The notes beneath the pieces are model-generated. The model ran no database searches and was not told the origin of the DNA. It saw nothing but the letters and a program-made list of their open reading frames with translations. The translations under genes and the position numbers were made by a program. This document shows positions 8,256-16,991 of a stretch of 64,000 nt of DNA, one piece after another. Within the stretch, counting starts at the first letter, position 1; every line of letters starts with the position of its first letter. The DNA is from Litorilituus sp. (lineage in GTDB: Bacteria; Pseudomonadota; Gammaproteobacteria; Enterobacterales; Alteromonadaceae), in assembly GCA_030754235.1 (NCBI GenBank), contig JASMAS010000060.1, forward strand, positions 1 through 64,000, read 5' to 3'.

Positions 8256-9499
8256 TAATCATTATCTCCAGCAGCAGTTTTTGGCAACTCTAAAGCTAAA
8301 CTGGTAATAAAATCACTTTTTAATTTGTCAGTAATATTTTTAACTTCGGTGTGTGTTTGCTGAACTTGATCAGGATTTGTCGCTAAAGTTTGTGCCAGTG
8401 TCATTTGATAAGCTTGTGCTGATGTTAGTACCTGTTCAATGTCAGCATCTAAATTGTCTGCGGTAGTGTTATCACCCACATCAATTAAATAGTCTCTAAA
8501 GCCAATAGCATTATCACCACTACCTTGAATAAACAATTTAAAGGCTTGAATATTATTAATAATATTTTCTAACGAATGATGACTATAGGTTGCTTCAACC
8601 GCCTCAGGGCAAGGCTGAGAACCACAAGGGTTTAACTCTAAGCCAACGGGCTCGGCAATTTTTTTGCTTTTTGTAAAAATGTCTAAATAAAATAAGGCAT
8701 CACTCAACTTATTAACAGCTTGATGCTCAGTCTCAAATTCACTCCCCTGTGTGCCTGCAGCTTTTAATTTACTCGCATAGCCATTAATACCAGACCACTG
8801 TTTTAATAACACTTGACTGTTATTCTCAATATCTTTAGCAACTTCTTCTGCAAACTCACAACGAGCAACCCTTCTATATTGCTCTGTTTGATTATTCCAG
8901 CTTTCTGGTTGTGTTGCGCCAGTACAGCTATGTTCTAAATTATCATTAAACAGTAAATACTCTAAAGCAACTAAGCTTTTACGTGACGCGGTACGCAATG
9001 ATATATCATAAGGTTTGCCATTAACGCTACCTTCTTTATAAAAAGTAACGTCAAAATCTACACCACAAGTATTTTTTGTTGGCCAAGAATAAATGTTATT
9101 ACGTAATTCCCCATCAGCTTTTGATAAGGGTTCAAGTTGCATCATTTCAGCCTGCTGCCAAATATTCATCGCTTCGCGCCAACTATTTTGTGCTGCAAGT
9201 TTACTGTCATTGACACTTGAGTTGTCATTTTTTTCAAGTTGACAATAGGTATTAATGGCTTGTGTTTGTGCCTGCGCTAAAGTAGAAAATTGCTCAAACG
9301 TGGGCGTAATAACCTGATCAACAAGACTCGTAATTAACTGAGCCTGATTAAAGTCTGTATTGGTATTTTTTTCTTGGTTATAATCTTCACCACTTGAGCT
9401 ACTGGTATCTTCGCCACAAGCACTTAACGCTAATACTGTAACAAGAGCAACAGAACTCAGCTTTTTTTTATTCGTAAAAATATTCATTGTTTCCATCAT
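8255..9499 (-). CDS. Imelysin-like (M75-type) lipoprotein
   Basis: A 414-residue lipoprotein (lipobox LSAC, Cys28) of the imelysin/IrpA-type family, helical-bundle periplasmic proteins linked to iron or haem acquisition. The family signature region is recognisable at LVALEYLLFNDN (residues 176-187), but the classical GxHxxE motif reads SLVALE here, so the Gly and His are missing and only the Glu remains. A metal-binding or peptidase role through that motif is therefore doubtful. It is cotranscribed with the TonB receptor and follows the DUF4856 gene, which supports a role in iron uptake. The start is ATG behind AAGGTGG. Confidence 0.8.
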   Translation of the reverse strand: MMETMNIFTNKKKLSSVALVTVLALSACGEDTSSSSGEDYNQEKNTNTDFNQAQLITSLVDQVITPTFEQFSTLAQAQTQAINTYCQLEKNDNSSVNDSKLAAQNSWREAMNIWQQAEMMQLEPLSKADGELRNNIYSWPTKNTCGVDFDVTFYKEGSVNGKPYDISLRTASRKSLVALEYLLFNDNLEHSCTGATQPESWNNQTEQYRRVARCEFAEEVAKDIENNSQVLLKQWSGINGYASKLKAAGTQGSEFETEHQAVNKLSDALFYLDIFTKSKKIAEPVGLELNPCGSQPCPEAVEATYSHHSLENIINNIQAFKLFIQGSGDNAIGFRDYLIDVGDNTTADNLDADIEQVLTSAQAYQMTLAQTLATNPDQVQQTHTEVKNITDKLKSDFITSLALELPKTAAGDND

Positions 9500-9557
9500 C
9501 AGTCCACCTTATTTGTCCTTATTATTTCTAATGAAATCGTAAGGGCTATAAGCGCAA

Positions 9558-9590
9558 CAAAGCTTGAACAACCTATTTGTTCAAGCTTTG
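9558..9590 (-). repeat. 14-bp inverted repeat between DUF4856 and imelysin-like genes
   Basis: CAAAGCTTGAACAA and its perfect complement TTGTTCAAGCTTTG flank a 5-nt loop, inside the operon. It lacks a T-run, so it is more likely an intercistronic hairpin that terminates partly or protects the upstream message than a full terminator. It would let the DUF4856 lipoprotein be made in excess over the receptor; that is inference. Confidence 0.6.
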
Positions 9591-9635
9591 TGAGTATATT
9601 TAACTTAAACTTGCTTACTAAGCAAGAGTCAGTTT

Positions 9636-11414
9636 TTACCAATTAGTAACATTGTCAGCATCAAAATCATATGCTGTTTGCAATAAATCACTTGCTGCTG
9701 ATAAGTCAGCGCGATAATCAGCTACTTTACTTTCGTCAAGAACAGGCGCATCTTTAAGTAACTCATGAAGCTCAACAAATTTTGCAAACTTTGTATCATC
9801 TGAACCTGCAATAGGTGAATAAGGATTAAATTGTAAACCTAGTGCAAAGCCTTTCATTTCAGAGAAGTGTTTTGCTGCTGTAGTAAAGTTAAAGTCACCA
9901 CTTCCTGTTTCAAGTGGTTCAAGGTCAGCACGTAAGTCATTAATATAGTGAATTACCGTTGCAACCACGCTACGCTCCCAAGCATCAAGAGCTACATCAC
10001 GATAACCAACTAGTTCCGTTTTTTGATCATCAGTTAACTCTGCACCTGAAGCATCGTTAATTAATTTACGACCTGCTAAAAATGCATCCATTGCTTGTTT
10101 GCTAAAATCTGTAGGGTTAGCATTACTTTTTGAACCACGATCTCGTTTACCAGCATTAACTGAATTACCAAAGTTAATCTCACTTAATAAATCAATTTTT
10201 CCATCACCGTCGGTATCGTGCTTACCATTCCAGTCACTGCGACCATCTTCTTCTGATGATACTTTACCAGCAATTTCATTATCGTTATACGACAAATAAT
10301 CTCTAGCTGCACCAAAATAGCCAAAACCTTCATCAAATTGATGCTCTAATTTACTGTAAGGTTTAGTGCCATCTTTATCGCCAGTAATATTATCAGTAGC
10401 TAACCCTTTGTTTTCATCTAAGTAATCATCAGCCGCTTGAGAATAAGCAACAGACATAAGCAAGAACTTTTGAATTAACTGGTTCAAATCAGTGCCATCA
10501 TAGTTAATATATACGGCAATTTCATTTGCATCTACTTGCTCTGCATTAGGAATATATCGTTTACCACCTAAATTCTCCATCGCATTTTCAGCGATTTGAT
10601 CAAAAAAGTGTTCAATTAAACCTGATGGTGTGATTGCCCCTTGTACACCCCAACCAGCAAAAGCTACATTTTCACCATTTTCATCGCCATTCCATAGTTT
10701 ATGCTGGCCGCTAGCATCATTGCCGGCAACTTTTCCTTGTAATGTTTTATACGAAGCAATTTCACTAAAGTAGCTTTGCTTTGCATCAGTGAAAGTGATT
10801 GCAAATCCATCCCAAGCAGCTTCTTCAGGGTTATATATGCTATTTAATTTAGCAATAACCTGAGCTTTTGTGTCTAGATCACCACTGTCTAAGTCTGCTT
10901 GTAAACCACCTTTACCTATATAGTGCTTTAACTCTGCAATAAGAGCGTGTCGAGCGGTTTGTCCTGAATATGAAACGCTTGATTCACCATCAATGAATTT
11001 ACTATTAAAACCATAATAATCTAATAAATCATTCACATTGATTGTCAATGTTTGAGTGTGAGTTAAACCACCGTTATCGGTTACTGTTACATCTACATCA
11101 ACAGTGGGCATTTTCTCAAAATCAAATGAGGTTTCCGCGGCTAAACTCAGTTTATCGCCAGAGATAACAAAATCAGTGCTGTCAGTGCTATAGGTGAAGG
11201 TATCACCTGTATTAGCATCTGTTGCTGATAAAGTCCCTATCTCAACACCTGGCATATTCTCATCAACCGTATTAGCTGATAACGAGACAGCCGTTGGTGC
11301 CGTATTAACCGGTGTTACGTTATCTGAATCATCACTAGAACTCGAACCACAAGCACTTAAAGTAGAAGTAGCTATCATCACGGCTACGGCCAAAGCCTTT
11401 TTTTGAAATTTCAT
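9636..11414 (-). CDS. DUF4856 lipoprotein with cadherin-like domain
   Basis: A 592-residue lipoprotein (MKFQKKALAVAVMIATSTLSAC, lipobox Cys22) with a Ser/Asp-rich linker, then a cadherin-like repeat at about residues 38-130 (NTAPTAVSLSAN… TLTINVND), then a large domain I recognise as DUF4856. Residues near HDTDGDGKIDLLSEI form a DxDxDG calcium-binding loop. The molecular function is unknown. In related marine bacteria such proteins sit next to imelysin-like proteins and TonB receptors, and here it is the first gene of that operon, so a role in binding an iron source at the cell surface or in the periplasm is likely but unproven. Confidence 0.75.
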   Translation of the reverse strand: MKFQKKALAVAVMIATSTLSACGSSSSDDSDNVTPVNTAPTAVSLSANTVDENMPGVEIGTLSATDANTGDTFTYSTDSTDFVISGDKLSLAAETSFDFEKMPTVDVDVTVTDNGGLTHTQTLTINVNDLLDYYGFNSKFIDGESSVSYSGQTARHALIAELKHYIGKGGLQADLDSGDLDTKAQVIAKLNSIYNPEEAAWDGFAITFTDAKQSYFSEIASYKTLQGKVAGNDASGQHKLWNGDENGENVAFAGWGVQGAITPSGLIEHFFDQIAENAMENLGGKRYIPNAEQVDANEIAVYINYDGTDLNQLIQKFLLMSVAYSQAADDYLDENKGLATDNITGDKDGTKPYSKLEHQFDEGFGYFGAARDYLSYNDNEIAGKVSSEEDGRSDWNGKHDTDGDGKIDLLSEINFGNSVNAGKRDRGSKSNANPTDFSKQAMDAFLAGRKLINDASGAELTDDQKTELVGYRDVALDAWERSVVATVIHYINDLRADLEPLETGSGDFNFTTAAKHFSEMKGFALGLQFNPYSPIAGSDDTKFAKFVELHELLKDAPVLDESKVADYRADLSAASDLLQTAYDFDADNVTNW

Positions 11415-11458
11415 TATTACTCCAATTTAATTAACATATAAATTTTATCATTGACTCT

Positions 11459-11500
11459 ATTATACACATAAAAAAATAAAACACGAACAATTCTCATTGT
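11459..11500 (-). promoter_or_regulatory. Iron operon promoter with possible Fur site
   Basis: On the minus strand a perfect -10 (TATAAT, 11464-11459, preceded by TGTG) lies about 45 bp before the DUF4856 start. Just upstream, ACAATGAGAATTGT (11500-11487) is an imperfect palindrome that resembles half of a Fur box of the AATGAGAATTATT type. No convincing -35 is present. Fur control fits the genes but the match is partial. Confidence 0.4.
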
Positions 11501-11636
11501 GGTTAACAGCATCATATTCATTACTATTATAATATCAATACTAATTGAGCAGAACTATCAAGCTATAATTCATTTAAGGTATATTTTTAAATTTATTACG
11601 CATCTCTCAAACCGTATACAGAGGTTCGTTAAATAA

Positions 11637-11661
11637 CAAAAAAGGCAGCCTGAGCTGCCTT
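11637..11661 (-). terminator. ffh terminator
   Basis: AAGGCAGC / GCTGCCTT (8 bp, 4-nt loop) followed by a run of T on the minus strand, 26 bp after the ffh stop codon. The 170 bp between this and the iron operon promoter hold nothing else I can identify. Confidence 0.85.
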
Positions 11662-11686
11662 AATAACGTTAATTAACTAGTGCTTA

Positions 11687-13063
11687 CTAGCGATTGAACA
11701 TACCGCCCATCCCGCCGGGAGGCATCATTCCTTGCATAGAACGCATCATTTTTTTCATGCCTCCTTTGCCTGACATTTTTTTCATCATTTTTTGCATTTG
11801 AGAAAATTGCTTGAGTAATTTATTCACATCTTGAATTTGTGTACCTGAACCTGCCGCAATACGACGCTTACGTGAGCCTTTAATAATATCAGGTCGCTCT
11901 CGTTCAGCAGGTGTCATAGAGTTAATGATGGCTTCCATTTGTATGGTAATTTTATCATCCATTTGATCTTTGATTTTGTCAGACATATTACCCATTCCCG
12001 GTAACTTATCCATCATCCCCATCATGCCACCCATGCTTTTCATTTGCACAAGTTGATCACGAAAATCCTCTAGACTAAAGCCTTTACCACTTTTAACTTT
12101 TTTAGCTAATTTCTCTGCTTTTTTTCTATCAACTTTTTGTTCGACTTCTTCAATTAATGATAGAACATCACCCATACCTAAAATACGAGATGCGATACGA
12201 TCAGGGTGAAATGGCTCTAATGCTTCTATTTTTTCACCAACACCCATAAACTTAATTGGCTTACCAGTGATATGGCGAATTGACAGCGCAGCACCGCCTC
12301 GGGCGTCACCATCTGTTTTAGTTAAAATAACCCCTGTTAAAGGTAAAGCGTCATTAAAAGCTTTTGCGGTATTAGCAGCATCTTGACCTGTCATAGCATC
12401 TACGGTGAATAAAGTTTCAACAGGATTGATTGATTGATGTAAGTCTTTGATTTCATGCATCATTGAATCATCAATATGCAAACGACCGGCAGTATCAACA
12501 ATAACGACATCAAAAAAGTTTTTCTTGGCGTGATCTATCGCAGCATTAGCAATAGCGACAGGCTTTTGCTCTATGTTACTAGGGAAAAAACCGACATTTA
12601 TTTCATTAGCTAAGGTTTCAAGCTGCTTTATAGCGGCAGGACGATATACATCTGCACTGACCACAAGTACTTTTTTCTTTTCGCGCTCGGTTAAAAATTT
12701 TGCCAGTTTAGCAACTGAAGTTGTTTTACCTGCGCCTTGCAGGCCAGCCATTAACACAATTGCAGGAGGAGCAGCTTTAAGATCTAAATTCTCATTTATT
12801 CCCCCCATAGCCATTTCTAGTTCTTTTTGCACTATTTTTACAAAGACTTGGCCAGGCGTTAAGCTTTTTGAAACATCCGTACCAATAGCTTGCTCTTTAA
12901 CTTTACCAACAAATGCACGAATAACAGGCAATGCTACGTCAGCTTCAAGTAAAGCCATCCGCACTTCGCGAAGGGTATCTTTAATATTGTCTTCAGTTAA
13001 GCGGCCACGACCACTAATATTTTTAAGGGTTTTACCTAAACGATCGGAAAGATTCTCAAACAT
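11687..13063 (-). CDS. ffh: Signal recognition particle protein Ffh
   Basis: Ffh binds 4.5S RNA and the signal sequences of nascent inner membrane proteins, and docks with FtsY. The NG domain shows GLQGAGKTTSVAKLA (P-loop), DTAGRLHIDD and TKTDGDARGGAALS; the methionine-rich M domain ends in GGMKKMMRSMQGMMPPGGMGG. Length 458 is normal. The frame is open 10 codons further upstream, but MFENLSDRLGKTL at 13063 is the standard start. Head-to-head with the permease gene; ypjD and corB, its usual neighbours, lie just beyond. Confidence 0.98.
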   Translation of the reverse strand: MFENLSDRLGKTLKNISGRGRLTEDNIKDTLREVRMALLEADVALPVIRAFVGKVKEQAIGTDVSKSLTPGQVFVKIVQKELEMAMGGINENLDLKAAPPAIVLMAGLQGAGKTTSVAKLAKFLTEREKKKVLVVSADVYRPAAIKQLETLANEINVGFFPSNIEQKPVAIANAAIDHAKKNFFDVVIVDTAGRLHIDDSMMHEIKDLHQSINPVETLFTVDAMTGQDAANTAKAFNDALPLTGVILTKTDGDARGGAALSIRHITGKPIKFMGVGEKIEALEPFHPDRIASRILGMGDVLSLIEEVEQKVDRKKAEKLAKKVKSGKGFSLEDFRDQLVQMKSMGGMMGMMDKLPGMGNMSDKIKDQMDDKITIQMEAIINSMTPAERERPDIIKGSRKRRIAAGSGTQIQDVNKLLKQFSQMQKMMKKMSGKGGMKKMMRSMQGMMPPGGMGGMFNR

Positions 13064-13104
13064 GAATAACTCTAAATAGCAAAATACAAACAAATAATTA
13101 CAAC

Positions 13105-13132
13105 ATTATACCTGTGGTAAACAGATTGTCGA
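13105..13132 (-). promoter_or_regulatory. ffh promoter
   Basis: TCGACA (13132-13127), a 16-bp spacer and a perfect TATAAT (13110-13105) on the minus strand, 42 bp upstream of the ffh ATG. A good sigma-70 match. Confidence 0.6.
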
Positions 13133-13273
13133 GATAAGGAGGAAAAACAACCAAAAGATAATGATCTTGCTAAACCATGATTAAGGCAACAATGGGTTTC
13201 AAACTATCTTAGTGAACTGAAAACATGCTAGGATTAACAAGTAGATTTTATTGTAACTTTCAAAGGCGTAGAT

Positions 13274-14434
13274 GTGGAAAGACTATCTTTATTTCTTAGT
13301 AATTTTATCGATCTCAGTGCTGAAGCTAGTCCTTGGCTGTTATTGGGGTTACTTATAGCAGGATTAATGAAATCTTGGGTGCCAAGTAAAATTTTAAGTA
13401 AGCATCTTGGTCAAGGTAAATTAGCGATAGTAAAAGCAGCGTTAATCGGTGCTCCTTTACCTCTATGCTCTTGCGGTGTAATTCCTGTAGCGACTGAGTT
13501 AAGGCGAAGTGGTGCTTCAGCTCCAGCAACATCTTCTTTTTTGGTTGCAACACCGGAAACGGGGGTTGATTCCGTTTCTGTTTCATATGCCTTGCTTGGC
13601 CCTGTTTTCGCCATTTATCGCCCTTTCTCTGCCATTATGTCAGCCATTTTGACAGGGTTACTTGTTGGCACCATCAAGAATGAAAAAATACACGTTCCTA
13701 TTAACTCATTAACAACTAGCTCCGGCAGTTGTTGCTCTAGCAAGCCCGACACAGAGGAGCCTGAACCTGAAAAAAATTCATGCTGTAGCTCTGAACCCAC
13801 TATCGACGCTCCAGCAAAAAGTTCATGCTGCTCATCAAATGCAACGGTTACCATGACGCAACCTACCTTGGCTGAAACGCCTATTTTTAACGATTTTTTT
13901 GAAAAAACCAAAACAGGCATTTATTACGCTGCAACGAAATTAATTGATGATATTATTATTTGGCTTGTCATTGGGCTTATTTTTGCTGCGATTGTGCACA
14001 CTTTTATGCCCAAAGAGTTTTTATTAAGCTATGGAAGTGGTTTACCAGCAATGCTATTAATGATTGTAATTTCAATCCCTATGTACATCTGTGCCACTGC
14101 TTCAACCCCTATTGCCGCTGGCTTTATTATGGCAGGTTTATCTCCTGGTACCGCCTTAGTCTTTATGATGGCTGGCCCTGCAACAAACATCTCTACCTTA
14201 GGGGTGATAAAAAAGGAGATGGGTGCAGCAGTGTTAATACGCTATCTTTTGGGTGTTGCTCTATGCGCTCTGAGCTTTGCTACTCTACTTGATGTGGGTT
14301 TGAACTTTTATCAGATCGATATTAATCATCAAATGGAACATGCTCATGAAATACTTCCTCATTGGTTTGGCGTTTCCTGTGCGGCATTAATTACCTTATT
14401 AGCAATCAAGCCTATTAGAAAATTAGTGCTTTAA
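13274..14434 (+). CDS. SO_0444-type Cu/Zn efflux permease
   Basis: A 386-residue membrane protein of the ArsP/DUF318 permease family, closest to the SO_0444 copper/zinc efflux group. The conserved first half contains PLCSCGVIPVATELRRSGAS and SFLVATPETGVDS; the second half has PMYICATASTPIAAGFIMAG and MAGPATNIS. Between them (about residues 150-192) a hydrophilic loop carries three near-repeats of Ser-Cys-Cys-Ser-Ser, an obvious soft-metal ligand. The start is GTG with AAGGCG upstream. It interrupts the usual ffh-ypjD-corB neighbourhood. Metal specificity is inferred from the family. Confidence 0.85.
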   Translation: MERLSLFLSNFIDLSAEASPWLLLGLLIAGLMKSWVPSKILSKHLGQGKLAIVKAALIGAPLPLCSCGVIPVATELRRSGASAPATSSFLVATPETGVDSVSVSYALLGPVFAIYRPFSAIMSAILTGLLVGTIKNEKIHVPINSLTTSSGSCCSSKPDTEEPEPEKNSCCSSEPTIDAPAKSSCCSSNATVTMTQPTLAETPIFNDFFEKTKTGIYYAATKLIDDIIIWLVIGLIFAAIVHTFMPKEFLLSYGSGLPAMLLMIVISIPMYICATASTPIAAGFIMAGLSPGTALVFMMAGPATNISTLGVIKKEMGAAVLIRYLLGVALCALSFATLLDVGLNFYQIDINHQMEHAHEILPHWFGVSCAALITLLAIKPIRKLVL

Positions 14435-14532
14435 GTTATTTTAAATCAAGGGTATTAGTTAATGTCATAGCGCTTGCGTATTTATCTGATAGAATTGTCA
14501 CAATTGTGTTTAGTGTTTAAGGAGTTTATTAA

Positions 14533-15333
14533 GTGGATTTTTTGGTTATTGGCTCTAGCATTGCTTTTATTGCTTATCTGCTTGCTACTATAGCAATTTT
14601 ATCACGCTTATTTCACCCTGATGGGCCTAACCTTAAGTTAGCATTAGGCTTTGCTGTTGTTGCTATTATCTCCCACTTTATCAATGAATTTCAGTTAGTA
14701 TATAACCAAGTGGTTATCAATTTTAGTTTGCCTAATGTCATCTCTTTAGTCAGCCTTATAATCACTTTTACCATTTCAGTGGTCGCTTTACGCTCTAAAG
14801 TAAATTTATTATTGCCGGTTATTTATGGTTTTGCTAGCATCTGGCAGTTAGTGTTAATTTTTATTCCTAAAGTTGAAACCATACCACTAGTGACTGAAAA
14901 GATCATTTTGGTTAGCCATATTAGTATTGCGCTTATCGCCTATTGTATTCTTATTATTGCTACTTTATATGCATTTCAGGTGACATACATCAACATGAAA
15001 TTGAAGAAGAAAAACTTAACCGCCGTTGTACACTTACCACCTCTAATGCATGTAGAAAGGCAGCTTTTTAATATATTAGCCGTCGGTACAGTTGCACTTT
15101 TTGCCAGTGAAATTATTGGTTTGTTCTTCTTAGAAGGCTTTTTTGCTAAAGCAAACATACATAAAACAGTACTGTCTTTGGTGGCACTAGTCCTGTATAC
15201 GGTTATTTTATTTGGCCACTTCAAACAAGGTTGGCGTGGTCATAAAGTATTAGTGCTGATCATTTCAGCCAGCGCTCTATTAACCTTGTCATATTTTGGC
15301 AGTCGCTTCGTTAGAGAGTTTCTGCTATCTTAG
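14533..15333 (+). CDS. ypjD: YpjD, CcsA-like inner membrane protein
   Basis: A 266-residue protein with about eight membrane helices, of the cytochrome c assembly (CcsA/CcmF-like) family. E. coli YpjD, of ill-defined function, sits in the same place beside ffh and corB. Start is GTG behind AAGGAG. The 3' end overlaps the longest possible reading frame of the next gene, but that gene probably starts 40 bp downstream. Haem-handling Trp-rich motifs typical of true CcsA are not obvious. Confidence 0.85.
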   Translation: MDFLVIGSSIAFIAYLLATIAILSRLFHPDGPNLKLALGFAVVAIISHFINEFQLVYNQVVINFSLPNVISLVSLIITFTISVVALRSKVNLLLPVIYGFASIWQLVLIFIPKVETIPLVTEKIILVSHISIALIAYCILIIATLYAFQVTYINMKLKKKNLTAVVHLPPLMHVERQLFNILAVGTVALFASEIIGLFFLEGFFAKANIHKTVLSLVALVLYTVILFGHFKQGWRGHKVLVLIISASALLTLSYFGSRFVREFLLS

Positions 15334-15373
15334 CAGCACAAGTAACCCACTAGTTTATACAAAGGATCCTTTT

Positions 15374-16678
15374 TTGGATAACATATCAACCCAGATGCTG
15401 TTTATCATTCTTGGCATACTGGTTCTCGTCTCAGCCTATTTTTCCGGCTCTGAAACTGGCATGATGTCACTGAATCGCTATCGGTTACGTCACCTTGAAA
15501 AAGAAAAACATAAAGGGGCTAAAAGAGTCAGTAAGCTGCTCGATAGACCTGATCGTCTTATTGGCTTGATATTAATTGGCAACAACTTGGTGAATATTGC
15601 CGCATCATCCATTGCTACAATTATTGCCTTAAGGTTAGCAATTGATATAGGTATATCTAAAGATCTCGCTCTAGGTATAGCAACTATTTTACTTACCTTA
15701 GTGGTGTTGATTTTTGCCGAAGTTACGCCAAAAACACTAGCAGCACTATATCCAGAAAAGATAGCATTTCCAAGCTCTATTATCTTAACGGTACTACTTA
15801 AAATGTTTTTTCCATTTGTTGTGGCGGTCAACTGGATTACTAATGGTATCTTAATGCTGCTAGGTATCAGCTCTGAGCAAAGGGAGCAGCATAGTTTAAG
15901 CAGTGAAGAATTAAAAACTGTCGTCAATGAGTCAGGTGCCTTGTTACATGAGCAAGATCAAAGTATGCTGATGAGTGTACTCGATTTAGAAAAAGTAACC
16001 GTTGAAGATATTATGATTCCCAGAAGTGAACTGGTAGGCATTGATATTAATGACAACTGGAAAATAATACAAAAGCAACTTACCCAATCAAACCACACTA
16101 GAGTACTATTATACAGAGATAATATTGACGATGTTGTCGGTTATATCCATGCTCGTGATGCACTAAAACTATTGTCTAAAAGCCAATTCACTAAAGCAAC
16201 ATTATTACGTGCTGTGCGCGAATTGTATTTTATTCCCAAGAGCACTCCGCTTAATATCCAGCTATTAAAATTTCAACACGCAAAAGAGCGGTTAGGGCTT
16301 GTTGTTGATGAATATGGTGATATTCAAGGCTTAGTCACCTTAGAGGATATTCTGGAAGAAATTGTTGGTGACTTTACCACCACGATGACACCAACACCGA
16401 GCGATGAAGTGACATTACAACCTGATGGTAGCTTCTTAGTTGACGGTAGTGCCAGTATACGTGACATCAATAAAGAGATGTCGTGGCAATTACCAACAGA
16501 CGGACCTAAAACACTTAACGGTTTAATCATAGAATACCTCGAGGATATACCTCAAAGAAAACTCAGCGTCCGCATTGCTGGTTACCCTGTAGAAATTGTC
16601 GACGTGACAGATAATATGATTAAAACAGTGCGGGTTATGCCTGAGCACTTTTATGATGAAGACAATCAAGAAGAGTAA
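15374..16678 (+). CDS. corB: CorB/HlyC-CorC family CNNM transporter
   Basis: A membrane protein of the CNNM/CorB magnesium transport family. Order of domains: DUF21 transmembrane domain (FSGSETGMMSLNRYRLRHL… FAEVTPKTLAALYPE), a CBS pair (VEDIMIPRSELVGID…, IPLNIQLLKFQ…LVVDEYGDIQGLVTLEDILEEIVG region) and a C-terminal CorC_HlyC domain. I chose the TTG at 15374, seven bases after AAAGGA, giving 434 residues; the frame stays open to 15296 inside ypjD, and ATG at 15395 is another option. Orthologue of E. coli yfjD, with the conserved ffh-ypjD-corB setting. Confidence 0.9.
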   Translation: MDNISTQMLFIILGILVLVSAYFSGSETGMMSLNRYRLRHLEKEKHKGAKRVSKLLDRPDRLIGLILIGNNLVNIAASSIATIIALRLAIDIGISKDLALGIATILLTLVVLIFAEVTPKTLAALYPEKIAFPSSIILTVLLKMFFPFVVAVNWITNGILMLLGISSEQREQHSLSSEELKTVVNESGALLHEQDQSMLMSVLDLEKVTVEDIMIPRSELVGIDINDNWKIIQKQLTQSNHTRVLLYRDNIDDVVGYIHARDALKLLSKSQFTKATLLRAVRELYFIPKSTPLNIQLLKFQHAKERLGLVVDEYGDIQGLVTLEDILEEIVGDFTTTMTPTPSDEVTLQPDGSFLVDGSASIRDINKEMSWQLPTDGPKTLNGLIIEYLEDIPQRKLSVRIAGYPVEIVDVTDNMIKTVRVMPEHFYDEDNQEE

Positions 16679-16714
16679 ATAACCATTTATATTCCGAAAA
16701 AAGTTAACAACAAA

Positions 16715-16767
16715 GTTATCCACAGGGTTGTTTTAGAAAACAGCTTTCCACAATTTCTGTGGATAAC
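16715..16767. promoter_or_regulatory. Inverted pair of perfect DnaA boxes
   Basis: TTATCCACA on the + strand (16716-16724) and its reverse complement TGTGGATAA (16758-16766), the strongest DnaA-binding sequence, lie 33 bp apart. Together with flanking bases they form an 11-bp perfect inverted repeat. A third partial box, TTTCCACA, is at 16745-16752. This is not oriC: no dnaA, mnmG or AT-rich 13-mer cluster is here. A DnaA-titration or regulatory site is possible. Confidence 0.55.
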
Positions 16768-16818
16768 GAAGCCAAGCCCCATTAGTAACAGCTTTTAACT
16801 ATTACAACCGTTTTTTTT

Positions 16819-16860
16819 AAAAAAAGTCATCTTTTTTTAGATAAAAAAAAATGACTTTTT
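16819..16860. terminator. Bidirectional terminator after corB
   Basis: A long stem with arms AAAAAGTCAT and ATGACTTTTT, continued inward by a T-run pairing with an A-run. It has T-rich ends in both directions and would serve corB on the + strand and the convergent lipoprotein gene on the - strand. The other bases of this 313-bp gap (16679-16991) show only the DnaA boxes. Confidence 0.8.
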
Positions 16861-16991
16861 GTGAGCGTTATTCTACTGGCGTTGTCGGCAAGTCTATTGT
16901 TTTTTTATAATAAAACTAGCCAGATTGGCAAGCTTTATGCGGTGATATATTCGAGCATGATTTTTGATTCAATTGTAGATAAAGCATTATA

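Noticed and set aside
12573-13079. 168-codon open frame on the + strand within ffh
   Set aside because: Antisense to the conserved NG domain of Ffh; composition reflects the complementary codons.
16715-16767. DnaA boxes as the replication origin
   Set aside because: No dnaA, dnaN, mnmG or AT-rich unwinding repeats in the surroundings, and only two or three boxes.
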